Source: Paractinoplanes ferrugineus (GTDB lineage: Bacteria; Actinomycetota; Actinomycetes; Mycobacteriales; Micromonosporaceae). From it: a stretch of 64,000 nt of DNA. Positions 39,793 to 48,000 of this stretch are shown here, piece after piece. Positions within the stretch are counted from its first letter, which is position 1, and every line of letters starts with the position of its first letter. The stretch covers positions 119,048 through 183,047 of the forward strand of contig NZ_BOMM01000056.1 in the NCBI RefSeq assembly GCF_016862195.1. Reading direction: 5' to 3'. A model generated the notes under the pieces. The model was not told the DNA's origin. It did not search any database and saw nothing but the letters and a program-made list of their open reading frames with translations. A program made the position numbers and the translations under genes.

Positions 39793-41606
39793 GCGGCCAG
39801 CCGGTCCAGCCGGCGACGCTGCTCGGCGAGGGCGTCGGCCTTGCGGCGGCGCTCCTCCGGCGGCAGGCCGGCGATCTCCTGGACGGCCGCCGCGGTGGCC
39901 GCCGCCGAGCGTTCCGCGGCCTGCGCCCGGGCCGAGAACTCGTCGCGCAGGAAACGCTGGGTGCGCCGGGTCGCCTCCCGGCAGTCGCGGCCGACGTGGA
40001 AGCCGACGTCATCCACGTACCGTCGCAGTTCCTGTTTGGCCTGCAGCCGTCGCTGCTGCACCTGGCGCTCCCGCTCGCTCTTCATCATCCGGCGGCCCAG
40101 CGTCACCCCGGCGAGCAGGCCCAGCGGGGCCGCGAACGCCACGCTGAAGAAGGCGCCGACGGCGCCGAGCATGTAGAAGCCGCCGTACGTGACCCGGGCC
40201 GCCGTGAACGCCCCGAGGAACTGCTGCATGCCCGACTTCTGGAAGCTCACGTCCAGCTCGTCCACCTTGCGCAGGGCCAGATCGGGAGCCGGCAGGTCGA
40301 CGTCGAGGCTGTCGTACTCGATGCCGAACCGCTCGGCGACGTCGTGCGCGAGTTGCTCGGTGCGGGTGACCAGCAGCATCAGGTTGTCGACGGCCGCCGC
40401 GGCCGCCTCCCGCTGCGCCCACGCCTGGAAGTCGCGCCACGTCTCCCGCGGATCCGACTCCGCCAGCAGGTCCTCGCCGCGCCGCACCATGATCCGCAGG
40501 CGTTCGCGCAGGTCGTGCTCGACGTCGGCGCTGAGGTCCTGGATGCCGTCGCCGAGCACGGTCTGCCAGGAACCGCCGGCCAGGCCGGCGCTGCGCCGGG
40601 TCTTCTCGGCGTAGCGCCGGGCCACCTCGGGGGCCTTCGCCGGTTCCGCCGCCACCGCCTGCTCGGCGTCGATGCGCTCGCGCAGCTGCCCGACGACGAA
40701 CTTGACCTCGGCCCGCGCCGCCGCCACCTTGTTCTCCGCCGCCGCGCCCAGCACGTCCCGGCGCAGCAGCTCGACCAGGCGCGGGAAGCCCGACTCGGCG
40801 TTGAGCGCGGTGTCGTCGAGGGCCTGCGCCCGCATCCGCAGGAACGACGAGACGGCCACGATCGGTACGTCCAGACCCGCTCGCTCGAAGTGGCCCTGGT
40901 TGATCTCGACGATACGCCGCCATTCGCCGTAGAGGTCGGTCTTGGTCAGCACGCAGAACGCGCGGGGGCACCGTTCGAGGGCCCGGCGCAGGAACTCGAC
41001 CTCGGGCGCGGTCAGCTCCTGGGCCGAGTCGGTGACGAACAGCGCCGCCCCGGCCAGCGACAACGCCCCCAGCGTGAGGTTGCCCTGGGCGGAGTCGAGC
41101 CCGCCGACGCCGGGGGTGTCGATGATCGACAGTCCGGCGCCGAGCAGCCGCCGGTCCAGCCGCACCTCGACCGCGCGCACGCCGTTCTTGTCGCCCTCGG
41201 CGATGTGCCGGGGCAGTTCCTCGAAGCCGACCGGCACCGACGCCAGTGCTCCGTCGTCCTGCGGCACCTGCAGAAACGCGGCGGGCGGCCGGCCGAACCG
41301 CAGAACGGTGGGCACGGCTGTCACGATGTCCGAGTCGACCGGGCAGATGTCGGTCCGCAGCAACGCGTTGACCAGGGTGCTCTTGCCCTGTTTGAACTCA
41401 CCCACGACGGCCACCGTCGCGTCGTCGGCCCGCATCCGCTCGACCGCGAGATCGATGCGCTGCACGAGGTCGGCGCGTTGCGCGGCGCCGGCCAGGGCAC
41501 GGGCATCGGCAAGCTCGGCGAGCACGCCCGTCGTCAACCGCCCCGCCCTTCGTCGACCTTTTGCCCGGCGCTCGAACCCTACGCTGACCAGCAAGGTAGC
41601 GTCCAC
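39789..41606 (-). CDS. Dynamin-family GTPase with membrane hairpin, IniA-like
   Basis: GTPase of about 605 residues (Mycobacterium tuberculosis IniA has 640). G1 is VVGEFKQGKSTLVNALL (about 67-83), G2 around IVTAVPTVLRF, G3 IIDTPGVGGLDSAQ near 158 and G4 VLTKTDLYG near 212. A hydrophobic hairpin at about 498-525 (YMLGAVGAFFSVAFAAPLGL) is the likely membrane-insertion paddle, followed by a charged coiled coil. The start is uncertain: GTG at 41606 gives the full length; GTG at 41525 would remove 27 basic residues and fits the family better. In mycobacteria the Ini dynamins respond to cell-wall stress, so an envelope role beside the hydrolase and Hsp70 genes is plausible. Confidence 0.83.
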   Translation of the reverse strand: MDATLLVSVGFERRAKGRRRAGRLTTGVLAELADARALAGAAQRADLVQRIDLAVERMRADDATVAVVGEFKQGKSTLVNALLRTDICPVDSDIVTAVPTVLRFGRPPAAFLQVPQDDGALASVPVGFEELPRHIAEGDKNGVRAVEVRLDRRLLGAGLSIIDTPGVGGLDSAQGNLTLGALSLAGAALFVTDSAQELTAPEVEFLRRALERCPRAFCVLTKTDLYGEWRRIVEINQGHFERAGLDVPIVAVSSFLRMRAQALDDTALNAESGFPRLVELLRRDVLGAAAENKVAAARAEVKFVVGQLRERIDAEQAVAAEPAKAPEVARRYAEKTRRSAGLAGGSWQTVLGDGIQDLSADVEHDLRERLRIMVRRGEDLLAESDPRETWRDFQAWAQREAAAAAVDNLMLLVTRTEQLAHDVAERFGIEYDSLDVDLPAPDLALRKVDELDVSFQKSGMQQFLGAFTAARVTYGGFYMLGAVGAFFSVAFAAPLGLLAGVTLGRRMMKSERERQVQQRRLQAKQELRRYVDDVGFHVGRDCREATRRTQRFLRDEFSARAQAAERSAAATAAAVQEIAGLPPEERRRKADALAEQRRRLDRLAA

Positions 41607-41614
41607 GCCGGATT

Positions 41615-41658
41615 AGCCGCCCAGCGCCCCGCGAACAGCCGCCCAGCGCCCCGCGAAC
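41615..41658. repeat. Tandem 22-bp duplication
   Basis: Two exact adjacent copies (41615-41636, 41637-41658) of a 22-bp GC-rich unit beginning AGCCGCCCAGCG, followed by two partial relatives (AGCCGGCCGGGC). They lie in the 224-bp gap upstream of the IniA-like gene, where its promoter should be. Confidence 0.7.
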
Positions 41659-41764
41659 AGCCGGCCGGGCAACGGAGCGGACAGCCGGCCGGGCGGTCAG
41701 AAACCCAACATCATGGCATAGCGACAGGTATGCAGGGGCCGCGCCGCCCACTAGCATCAGAGCA

Positions 41765-41811
41765 CTCCGCACGGACCTCGCGGTACGGCACCCCGCGAGA
41801 TTCGTGCGGAG
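41765..41811. terminator. Strong hairpin after the histidine kinase operon
   Basis: Nested inverted repeats: CTCCGCACG (41765-41773) pairs with CGTGCGGAG (41803-41811) and inside it CTCGCG (41777-41782) pairs with CGCGAG (41794-41799). It begins 20 bp past the kinase stop, in the right place for the terminator of the seven-gene minus-strand operon. There is no U-tract. Confidence 0.6.
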
Positions 41812-41830
41812 CCCGATTTCCGGACGTGAC

Positions 41831-42835
41831 TCAGGCGGAAACCGGGAGGCGCACCTCGAACCGGCAGCCGTGGCCGGTGTTGCAGACCTCCACGTTCCCG
41901 CCGTGCGCCTCGACGAGGCCGCGGACGATGGCCAATCCGAGGCCGCCGCCCCCGGGTGGGGTGCGGGCCCGCTGACCGCGGAACGCGACGTCGAAGACCC
42001 GATCGATGTCCTCGGCCGGGATGCCGCCGCAGGTGTCCGAGATGGACAGCCAGACGCTGCCCCGTTCGTGGCCGGCCTCGATGTCCACGAACCCGTGCTC
42101 CGGGGTGTAGCGCACCGAGTTGACGAGCAGGTTGGTGACGATGCGGGCGAGCTCCCGCTCCCCCGCCCGGACGGTCGGCCACCCGGTCTCCCGCGCCCGC
42201 AGGGTGATGTTGCGGCGGGCGGCCAGCGGGGCCACCCCGGCGATCGCGTCGGACACCACGTCGCGCAGCGGCACCACGGTCGGGACCAGCCGCAGCGCAC
42301 CGGCGTTGATCCGGGACAGCTCGAACAGGTCGTCGACGAGCCGGGTCATCCGGTCGGTCTCGACCCGGATCCGCCGGTGGTACTCGGCGAGCGTGTCCCG
42401 GTCGGCGATCACCCCGTCCTCCAGGGCCTCGGCCATCGCCCGCATGCCGGCCAGCGGCGTACGCAGATCGTGTGACACCCAGGCCACCAGTTCCCGGCGG
42501 CTGGCTTCGAGGCGGCGCTCCCGTTCCCGGGCGGCCTGGGCCCACACCGCCGCCGAGGCGAGCCGCCGGCCGAACGCGGCGCCGAGCAGCAGGCTGATCG
42601 AGGCGGCGGCGGTCACCGTCACGAGCACGACCCACAGGTCGTGCCCGGAGAGGAACATGGCCTGCGCGACGGTCGCCACCCCGGCGACCACCGCGAGCAC
42701 GGTGATGACGAGCATGGCGATGACGTGCACCAGGATCGAGCGGCGGCGCAGCAGCCGGAGCACGGCCGCCCCGGCCAGCCCCACCACCCCGGCGGCGGCC
42801 AGCGCGTAGAGCCCGATCAGCATCATGTCGGTCAT
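41831..42835 (-). CDS. Sensor histidine kinase
   Basis: Membrane kinase of 334 residues, partner of the adjacent response regulator. Three or so transmembrane helices lie in residues 5-110 (LIGLYALAAAGVVGLAGAAV; VHVIAMLVITVLAVVAGVAT; LWVVLVTVTAAASISLLLGA), with no large sensor domain outside. The H-box is WVSHDLRTPLAGM near 146, the N-box NLLVNSVRYTPEHG near 245, and the ATP lid GGGGLGLAIVRGLVEAHGG near 300. ATG at 42835 overlaps the regulator's TGA. The small extracytoplasmic surface suggests sensing in or at the membrane. Last gene of the operon. Confidence 0.92.
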   Translation of the reverse strand: MTDMMLIGLYALAAAGVVGLAGAAVLRLLRRRSILVHVIAMLVITVLAVVAGVATVAQAMFLSGHDLWVVLVTVTAAASISLLLGAAFGRRLASAAVWAQAARERERRLEASRRELVAWVSHDLRTPLAGMRAMAEALEDGVIADRDTLAEYHRRIRVETDRMTRLVDDLFELSRINAGALRLVPTVVPLRDVVSDAIAGVAPLAARRNITLRARETGWPTVRAGERELARIVTNLLVNSVRYTPEHGFVDIEAGHERGSVWLSISDTCGGIPAEDIDRVFDVAFRGQRARTPPGGGGLGLAIVRGLVEAHGGNVEVCNTGHGCRFEVRLPVSA

Positions 42836-43533
42836 CGGGGGGCCACCGGCTCGTACCGGTAACCGACGCCCCAGACGGTGAGGATCCGCCCCGGCTCGGC
42901 CGGATCCTTCTCGATCTTCTCGCGCAGCCGGCGGACGTGCACCGTCACCGTCGAGTCGTCGCCGAACTGCCAGCCCCAGACCTTCTCCAGCAGCTGGGCG
43001 CGCGACCAGGCCTGCCCGGGATGGGTGAGCAGGAAGGTCAGCAGGTCGAACTCGCGGGCGGTCAGGGCCAGCGGGGCACCGCCGAGCCGGGCGATCCGGC
43101 GGGCGGTGTCGGCGGTCAGCTCGCCGTCGGTGAGGGTCGCGGTGGCCGGGGCGCCGGCCGGCGGTCCGGCGACCCGGCGCAGCACCGAGCGCACCCGGAG
43201 CATGAGCTCGCGCGGCGAGAACGGCTTGGTCACGTAGTCGTCGGCGCCGACCTCCAGGCCGAGCACGCGGTCGCTCTCCTCGCCGAGCGCGGTCAGCATG
43301 ATGATCGGCAGGTCGGGCAGGTCGGCGCGCAACCGGCGGCACACCTCGAGACCGGACAAACCCGGCATCATCAGGTCGAGTACCACCAGGTCGGGCCGTT
43401 CGGCCCGGACCGCGGCGAGGCCCTGCATGCCGTCCCGGGCCAGGCGCACGCCGTATCCGTCCTGCTCCAGGTAGCGCCGGACGACGTCGCTGACGGTCGG
43501 GTCGTCGTCGACCACGAGCACCCGATATCCCAT
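42832..43533 (-). CDS. OmpR/PhoB-family response regulator
   Basis: DNA-binding output of the two-component pair, 233 residues. The receiver has YRVLVVDDDPTV with the acidic triad, phosphoacceptor Asp in LVVLDLMMPGLSG near 54 and switch Lys in DYVTKPFSP near 104. The winged helix runs from about 140 (LTAREFDLLTFLLTHPGQAW, then VTVHVRRLREKIEKDP). ATG at 43533 is preferred over an ATG 30 bp upstream. It is the sixth gene of an ATGA-linked operon. Three direct repeats in the shared promoter (46842-46895) are candidate binding sites. Confidence 0.92.
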   Translation of the reverse strand: MGYRVLVVDDDPTVSDVVRRYLEQDGYGVRLARDGMQGLAAVRAERPDLVVLDLMMPGLSGLEVCRRLRADLPDLPIIMLTALGEESDRVLGLEVGADDYVTKPFSPRELMLRVRSVLRRVAGPPAGAPATATLTDGELTADTARRIARLGGAPLALTAREFDLLTFLLTHPGQAWSRAQLLEKVWGWQFGDDSTVTVHVRRLREKIEKDPAEPGRILTVWGVGYRYEPVAPR

Positions 43534-43543
43534 CCCGATCACG

Positions 43544-43789
43544 CTACTCGTGCCCCCGCCCACGACTTCTTTCCCACTCCTTACGTCCCGCCCGGTTGAC
43601 GGTCGTCTTCAGCAGGGCGAGCACGGCCAGGACGGCCGGCATCCACACGGCGTCGTGCAGGATCAGGACGGCGGCGAGGAACACCAGCACGCCGATCGGG
43701 TTCAGGTCGGCGTCGGTCAGGGCACCCACTGTCGCGTACGCGATGAGCAGCACCCCCGCGACGCCGAGCAGCCGCCGCACCACTGTCAT
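43544..43789 (-). CDS. Small membrane protein
   Basis: Protein of 81 residues with two or three hydrophobic helices (LLGVAGVLLIAYATVGAL; LNPIGVLVFLAAVLILHDAV; MPAVLAVLALLK) and a basic, glycine-rich tail. ATG at 43789 overlaps the oxidoreductase stop (ATGA), showing translational coupling; the regulator follows 10 bp later. I do not recognise a family. It may assist the membrane oxidoreductase or modulate the kinase. The evidence is position only. Confidence 0.65.
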   Translation of the reverse strand: MTVVRRLLGVAGVLLIAYATVGALTDADLNPIGVLVFLAAVLILHDAVWMPAVLAVLALLKTTVNRAGRKEWERSRGRGHE

Positions 43790-44886
43790 GACCGCTCCCG
43801 CAAGGTCAGGCGCCCCACCCACTTGGTCTGCAGCACCCCGGGCCGGTTCGGCGCGATCAGCCGGACCGGGTAGCCGTGGTCGGGCGGCAGGACCTGGCCG
43901 TCCACCCGCAGCGCGAGCAGCGTCAACGGATCACGGACATGCTCGGCCGGCAGCTCACTGGCCCGGTAACGGCCGCCCTGCTGCAGCGACTCGACGAGCA
44001 CCTCGGCCCGCTCCGGGTCACCGCCGGCCAGGGTCACCAGGTCGCGCAGCCGCACTCCCGACCAGGTCGCGGTCGCACTCCAGCCCTCCACGCAGGCGAT
44101 CGGCAGCTCGGCGGTGTGCTGGTCGAGCGCGTTCAAGGCGGCCAGGTCGAGGGCGATCTCCCGGGTCCCGCCGGTGACCACGAGCCGGTAGTCGGGCCCG
44201 ATCACCCCGATGCCGGCCGCCGCGGCCGTCCGGTTCACCGGCAGTTTCTCGCGCCGGGGGGCCAGCACCGAGACCGGCGTCAGCCACCGCACGGTCTGCC
44301 CGGCCGTGGCGAGCGTGATCAGGCCGGCGGCCGCGGCCGTGCCGGTGAGCAGCCGCCGGCGAGCCGGGTCGGCGGGCTTCCCGCGGCCGAGTTCGCCGCG
44401 CACCACCGGCAGCTGGACGGCGATGTGCACGAGCAGCGCCCCGACCGCGAGCCACGCCACCCAGTAGTGCCCGGTGGTGAAGAAGAACGGCATCAGGCCG
44501 TACCAGTGGTAGACGTTGAACAGCCCGCCGACCACCTGGAACAGGGCCGCCGCCACCAGCACCGCCACGCTCGCCCGCTCGGCCGCGTGCAGGATCCCGC
44601 GCACCGGCGGCCAGCCGAACAGTTTCGGGTAGACCGCCCACAACTTCACGCCGAGCAGCGGCAGTGTCGCCAGCCCGGTCGCCACGTGCAGCCCCTGGGT
44701 GAACCGGTAGAGCTGGACCGGCCGTGAGGGCCACCAGAACCACCCCGGCGGGTGCTGGATCAGGTGGCTGAGCAGCCCGGTCACGAAGCACACGCCGAAC
44801 GCCACGCCGAGCGCGACCCCGAGCAGGCTGGTCAGGCGCGGCGACCGCAGCGTGCTGCTCAGCGCGGCGACAGCGAGACGAACCAT
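43786..44886 (-). CDS. Membrane-bound molybdopterin oxidoreductase (sulfite-oxidase fold)
   Basis: Protein of 366 residues. The N-terminal half is a membrane bundle of four or five helices (from LLGVALGVAFGVCFVTGLL to VAWLAVGALLVHIAVQLPVV). Conserved His in QLYRFTQGLHVATG, GILHAAER, YHWYG and TGHYWVAWL could bind b-type haem. An arginine-rich junction (ARRRLLTGT) leads to a C-terminal sulfite-oxidase-type molybdopterin domain. Its ligand Cys is in LPIACVEGWSATATWSGV, and PDHGYPVRLIAPNRPG follows. GGAGG lies 7 bp ahead of the ATG. It resembles a fusion of an MsrQ-like haem subunit and an MsrP-like molybdoprotein, so methionine-sulfoxide or similar reduction is possible. Substrate not shown. 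Confidence 0.83.
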   Translation of the reverse strand: MVRLAVAALSSTLRSPRLTSLLGVALGVAFGVCFVTGLLSHLIQHPPGWFWWPSRPVQLYRFTQGLHVATGLATLPLLGVKLWAVYPKLFGWPPVRGILHAAERASVAVLVAAALFQVVGGLFNVYHWYGLMPFFFTTGHYWVAWLAVGALLVHIAVQLPVVRGELGRGKPADPARRRLLTGTAAAAGLITLATAGQTVRWLTPVSVLAPRREKLPVNRTAAAAGIGVIGPDYRLVVTGGTREIALDLAALNALDQHTAELPIACVEGWSATATWSGVRLRDLVTLAGGDPERAEVLVESLQQGGRYRASELPAEHVRDPLTLLALRVDGQVLPPDHGYPVRLIAPNRPGVLQTKWVGRLTLRERS

Positions 44887-45497
44887 CGTCCGGCCTCCGT
44901 CCGGGTGTCGATCACCCGCAGCGCGGTGGCGGCGGCCAGGGCGGCGACCTCGTCGAGGGGTACGGCGGCCCACCGCATCGTCGACTCGGCCGCACCCGGG
45001 CCCCGGCCGACCGTGACCGTGCCCGCCCAGCCCCGCGTGCCCGGCGCCGCCACCTCGGCGTGCAGCCGCCCGCCCGGGGCCAGCAACTGCCGGCAGCGCC
45101 GCAACAACCGCCGCGGGTCGCCGCCGATCCCGATGTTGCCGTCGGCGAGCAGCAGGTGCTGCCAGCGCCCGGCCCCCGGCACCGGCTCGAACACGTCGCG
45201 CCGCAGGGCGAGGGCGCCCCGGCGCTGCGCATGGCGCACCGCGGCGTCGCTGATGTCGATCCCGAGCACCGGCCAGCCGGCCGCCGCGAGCGCCCCGGCC
45301 AGCCGGCCCGGGCCGCACCCCACGTCGAGGGTGGGTCCGGTGCACGCGTCGAGCAGCCCGCGGTCGCCGGGCAGCCGGTCGCGGAACCAGGCGGCCGGCT
45401 CGTAGTGGTGGCTCCCGCCGTTCGCGTGGTGCAGGGTGAACGCGGCCGGCCGGCCCGCCGCCACGTCGGCGAACAGCGCGTCGAAGATCTCCCTCAT
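44859..45497 (-). CDS. Class I SAM-dependent methyltransferase
   Basis: Protein of 212 residues with a Rossmann methyltransferase core: motif I PTLDVGCGPGRLAGAL near 55, motif II acidic residue in VLGIDISDAAVRHAQ near 80, and VFEPVPGAGRWQHLLLADG near 101. The N-terminal stretch ALFADVAAGRPAAFTLHHAN helps bind substrate in this group. Start and stop overlap the neighbouring genes (ATGA with the DUF2064 gene; 28 bp with the oxidoreductase). Acceptor unknown; operon context with a nucleotidyl/glycosyltransferase and GT2 suggests a modified sugar or polyprenyl-linked product. Confidence 0.85.
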   Translation of the reverse strand: MREIFDALFADVAAGRPAAFTLHHANGGSHHYEPAAWFRDRLPGDRGLLDACTGPTLDVGCGPGRLAGALAAAGWPVLGIDISDAAVRHAQRRGALALRRDVFEPVPGAGRWQHLLLADGNIGIGGDPRRLLRRCRQLLAPGGRLHAEVAAPGTRGWAGTVTVGRGPGAAESTMRWAAVPLDEVAALAAATALRVIDTRTEAGRWFVSLSPR

Positions 45498-46156
45498 CGG
45501 ACCGGCTCCGGTCGGGCCGGCTCCGGGACACTGCCGTGGACCGTCCCGGCGAACCGGCCACCCGGCGGGCACACGGCCGCGACCAGGTGCGCGTCGGCGG
45601 CGGTGTCGACGTCGCGCAGGCGCGGCAGGGTGCCGACCCGCAGGCCGCGCTCCCGCAGGGCGGCAAGCGTCTCGGCACCGGTGGTGGCGGTCGAGGTCAC
45701 GATGTGCCGCAGCGCCTCGGCGTCGCGTGGCTCGCGCAGACCGAGCGCCCACCAGCCGCCGTCGACGGCCAGGCCGAGCACCGCGTCGGGGCCGCCGGGT
45801 TCGGCCAGTTGCCGCAGGGCCTCGGTCAGCAGTTCCGGCGTTACCTGCGGCGTGTCCATCCCGATGAGCAGCGCCGGCACGCCCGGCCGCCGGGTGTCGG
45901 CGAACGCGGCGACCAGCCGGTCGGCGAGCGGCCCGCCGCGCTGGGCGACGGTCGTCCACCCGGCGGGGGCCTGCCGCTGTCCGTCGAGAACCAGCACCCG
46001 GCCCATCGCCGGGGTCGCGGTCGCGCTGTCCAGGGTGTCGTCGAGGGCCGCGGCGGCGACCCGGGCGGCCTGCTCGGGTGTGCACGGCGGACAGAGCCGG
46101 GTCTTGACCCGCCCCGGCACCGGCGCCTTCGCCAGCAGCAGGATCTGTCCGCTCAT
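45494..46156 (-). CDS. DUF2064 / TIGR04282-type transferase
   Basis: Protein of 220 residues with a nucleotidyltransferase/GT-A-like fold. It opens with LLLAKAPVPGRVKTRLCPPC, the signature of the TIGR04282 (arsenosugar-type, CofC-like) family. ALLIGMDTPQVTPELLTEAL near 97 supplies the metal-binding Asp, and LGLAVDGGWWALGL follows near 127. Actinobacterial homologues often sit in the same order with GT2, methyltransferase and epimerase genes, but their product is unknown. The arsenosugar name is a family label, not evidence for arsenic chemistry. Overlaps both neighbours by ATGA. Confidence 0.85.
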   Translation of the reverse strand: MSGQILLLAKAPVPGRVKTRLCPPCTPEQAARVAAAALDDTLDSATATPAMGRVLVLDGQRQAPAGWTTVAQRGGPLADRLVAAFADTRRPGVPALLIGMDTPQVTPELLTEALRQLAEPGGPDAVLGLAVDGGWWALGLREPRDAEALRHIVTSTATTGAETLAALRERGLRVGTLPRLRDVDTAADAHLVAAVCPPGGRFAGTVHGSVPEPARPEPVR

Positions 46157-46806
46157 CGGGCCAGCACCGCGCTCATGTCGCGGATCGCGCGGGCGGTCCC
46201 CCGCACGGTGCCGGTCACCTTGGAGCGGGTGCCGGCCGCCCGCGGGTGGTAGTCGACGTCCACCTCGACGACCCGCCAGCCGGCCCGGCCGGCGGCGATC
46301 AGCAACTCGAGCGGATAGCCGAACCGGCGGTCGCGCAGGTCCAGGGCGAGCAGGTCGGCGCGGTAGGCGCAGCGCATCGGCCCGATGTCGTGCACGCCGA
46401 GGCCGGTGGTGCGGCGCAGCCGCCAGGCCAGCCCCGCGTTCGCGATCCGGGCGTGCAGCGGCCAGACGCCCCGGCCGACCGGACGGCGGCGGCCCACCGC
46501 GAGGGTCGCCGCCCCGGTCCGCACCGGGTCGGCGACCAGCCTCAGCTGCGCCGGGTCGAAGGAGCCGTCCGCGTCCATCACGCACACCGGACCGTCGGCG
46601 GCGGCCTCGATCCCGGCGTGCACTGCGGCGCCGTAGCCGGGCCGGTCCACGGTGATCACCTCGGCGCCGGCGGCCCGGGCCACCTCGGCCGAGCCGTCGG
46701 TCGAGCCGTTGTCGACGACGATCGCCCGATAGCCGGGCGGGATCCGGGACAGCAGGCCGGGCAGGGCCGGCGCCTCGTCCCGGCAGGGCAGCACCACATC
46801 GATCAT
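46153..46806 (-). CDS. Family 2 glycosyltransferase (DPM1/DPG-synthase-like)
   Basis: Inverting GT-A glycosyltransferase of 217 residues: VVLPCRDEAPALPGLLSRIP at the N-terminus, nucleotide-binding IVVDNGSTDGSAEVAR near 29, and the metal-binding DxD in VCVMDADGSFDP near 77. No membrane helix. It resembles enzymes that move a sugar from a nucleotide donor to polyprenyl phosphate. First gene of the seven-gene minus operon. ATG at 46806 is chosen; GTG at 46824 in the same phase is possible. Divergent from the epimerase, whose product could supply its donor sugar. Confidence 0.87.
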   Translation of the reverse strand: MIDVVLPCRDEAPALPGLLSRIPPGYRAIVVDNGSTDGSAEVARAAGAEVITVDRPGYGAAVHAGIEAAADGPVCVMDADGSFDPAQLRLVADPVRTGAATLAVGRRRPVGRGVWPLHARIANAGLAWRLRRTTGLGVHDIGPMRCAYRADLLALDLRDRRFGYPLELLIAAGRAGWRVVEVDVDYHPRAAGTRSKVTGTVRGTARAIRDMSAVLAR

Positions 46807-46841
46807 TTGACGGACGGTAATCACGCGGGCAGCCGGAAAGT

Positions 46842-46895
46842 CTTACGTACCGATGACGAACCCTTACCGGACGGGGACACTTCTTACGGACCGGT
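46842..46895. promoter_or_regulatory. Three direct repeats CTTAC-N5/6-CG in a divergent promoter
   Basis: CTTACGTACCGATGAC (46842-46857), CTTACCGGACGGGGAC (46863-46878) and CTTACGGACCGGTGAC (46883-46898) recur at 21- and 20-bp steps, that is two helical turns on one DNA face. This pattern suits tandem dimers of an OmpR/PhoB-type regulator such as the one at 42832-43533. The repeats sit between the divergent GT2 and epimerase genes. Confidence 0.5.
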
Positions 46896-46950
46896 GACCG
46901 ATTGCCGCACCTCCTCCCACGGACGCCGCGCGGGCTCTAGCTTCGGCGCC

Positions 46951-48000
46951 GTGACTCATGTGCTCATCACCGGCGGCGCCGGCTTCATCGGCTCGCACAT
47001 CGCCGGCACCCTGCTCGACCACGGCTACCAGGTGTCGGTGCTGGACTCCGGTCATCCCGGCGCCCATCGCGGTCCGCTGCCGGCGGAGGTCGCGGGCATC
47101 CCGGTGCGCCGCGTCGATCTGCGCGAACCGGCGGCGGTGGCCGGCTGCCTGCCCGGCGTCGACGTGGTCGTCCATCAGGCGGCCATGGTCGGTCTCGGCG
47201 CCGACATCGCCGATCTGCCGGAATATGTGAGCTGCAACGACCTCGGCACCGCCGTGCTGCTCGCCGGGATGGCCGCGGCCGGCATCCGCCGTCTGGTGCT
47301 CGCCAGCTCGATGGTGGTCTACGGCGAGGGCGGTTACGACTGCGCGCGGCACGGAAACGTGCGCCCCGCCGCCCGCGATGCCGGCGACCTGGCGGCCGGC
47401 CGGTTCGAGCCCGGCTGCCCGCGCTGCGCCGCGCCGCTGACGCCGCACCTGGTGAGCGAGGACGCCCCGCTCGACCCCCGCAGCGTGTACGCCGCGACCA
47501 AGGTGGCGCAGGAACACCTGACGGCGGCGTGGGCCCGGCAGACCGGCGGCGACGTGACCGCGTTGCGCTACCACAACGTCTACGGGCCGGGCATGCCCCG
47601 GGACACGCCGTACAGCGGGGTGGCCGCGATCTTCCGCTCGGCGGTGGCGGCCGGCCAGCCGCCCCGGGTCTTCGAGGACGGCGCCCAGCGGCGGGACTTC
47701 GTGCACGTGCGGGACGTGGCCGCGGCCAACGCCGCCGCCGTGGCCGCCGCCCCCGACCGGCCGGGCTGGCGGGCCTACAACATCGCCTCCGGCCGGCCGG
47801 CGACGATCGGCGACATGGCCGCCGAGCTGTCCCGGGCCGCGGGCGGCCCGCCGCCGGTCGTCACCGGCCAGTTCCGGCTCGGCGACGTGCGGCACGTGGT
47901 GGCCGACCCGTCCCGGGCCGCCGCCGAGCTCGGTTTCCGCGCCGCGGTCGGCCTGCGCGACGGCCTGACCGAGTTCGCCACCGCCCCGCTGCGCGGATGA
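46951..48000 (+). CDS. NAD-dependent epimerase/dehydratase (extended SDR)
   Basis: Nucleotide-sugar modifying enzyme of 349 residues. The NAD motif is VLITGGAGFIGSHIAG (residues 4-19), with an acidic NAD-binding position in VSVLDSG. The catalytic Ser lies in LASSMVVYGEG near 126 and the YxxxK pair in RSVYAATKVAQEH near 180. An insertion with a CPRC pair (FEPGCPRCAAPL, about 150-160) could bind zinc and is unusual for UDP-glucose epimerases. The GTG start is set by the NAD motif. The next gene overlaps by ATGA. With the divergent GT2 operon it probably makes or modifies a sugar donor; which sugar is not shown. Confidence 0.88.
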   Translation: MTHVLITGGAGFIGSHIAGTLLDHGYQVSVLDSGHPGAHRGPLPAEVAGIPVRRVDLREPAAVAGCLPGVDVVVHQAAMVGLGADIADLPEYVSCNDLGTAVLLAGMAAAGIRRLVLASSMVVYGEGGYDCARHGNVRPAARDAGDLAAGRFEPGCPRCAAPLTPHLVSEDAPLDPRSVYAATKVAQEHLTAAWARQTGGDVTALRYHNVYGPGMPRDTPYSGVAAIFRSAVAAGQPPRVFEDGAQRRDFVHVRDVAAANAAAVAAAPDRPGWRAYNIASGRPATIGDMAAELSRAAGGPPPVVTGQFRLGDVRHVVADPSRAAAELGFRAAVGLRDGLTEFATAPLRG

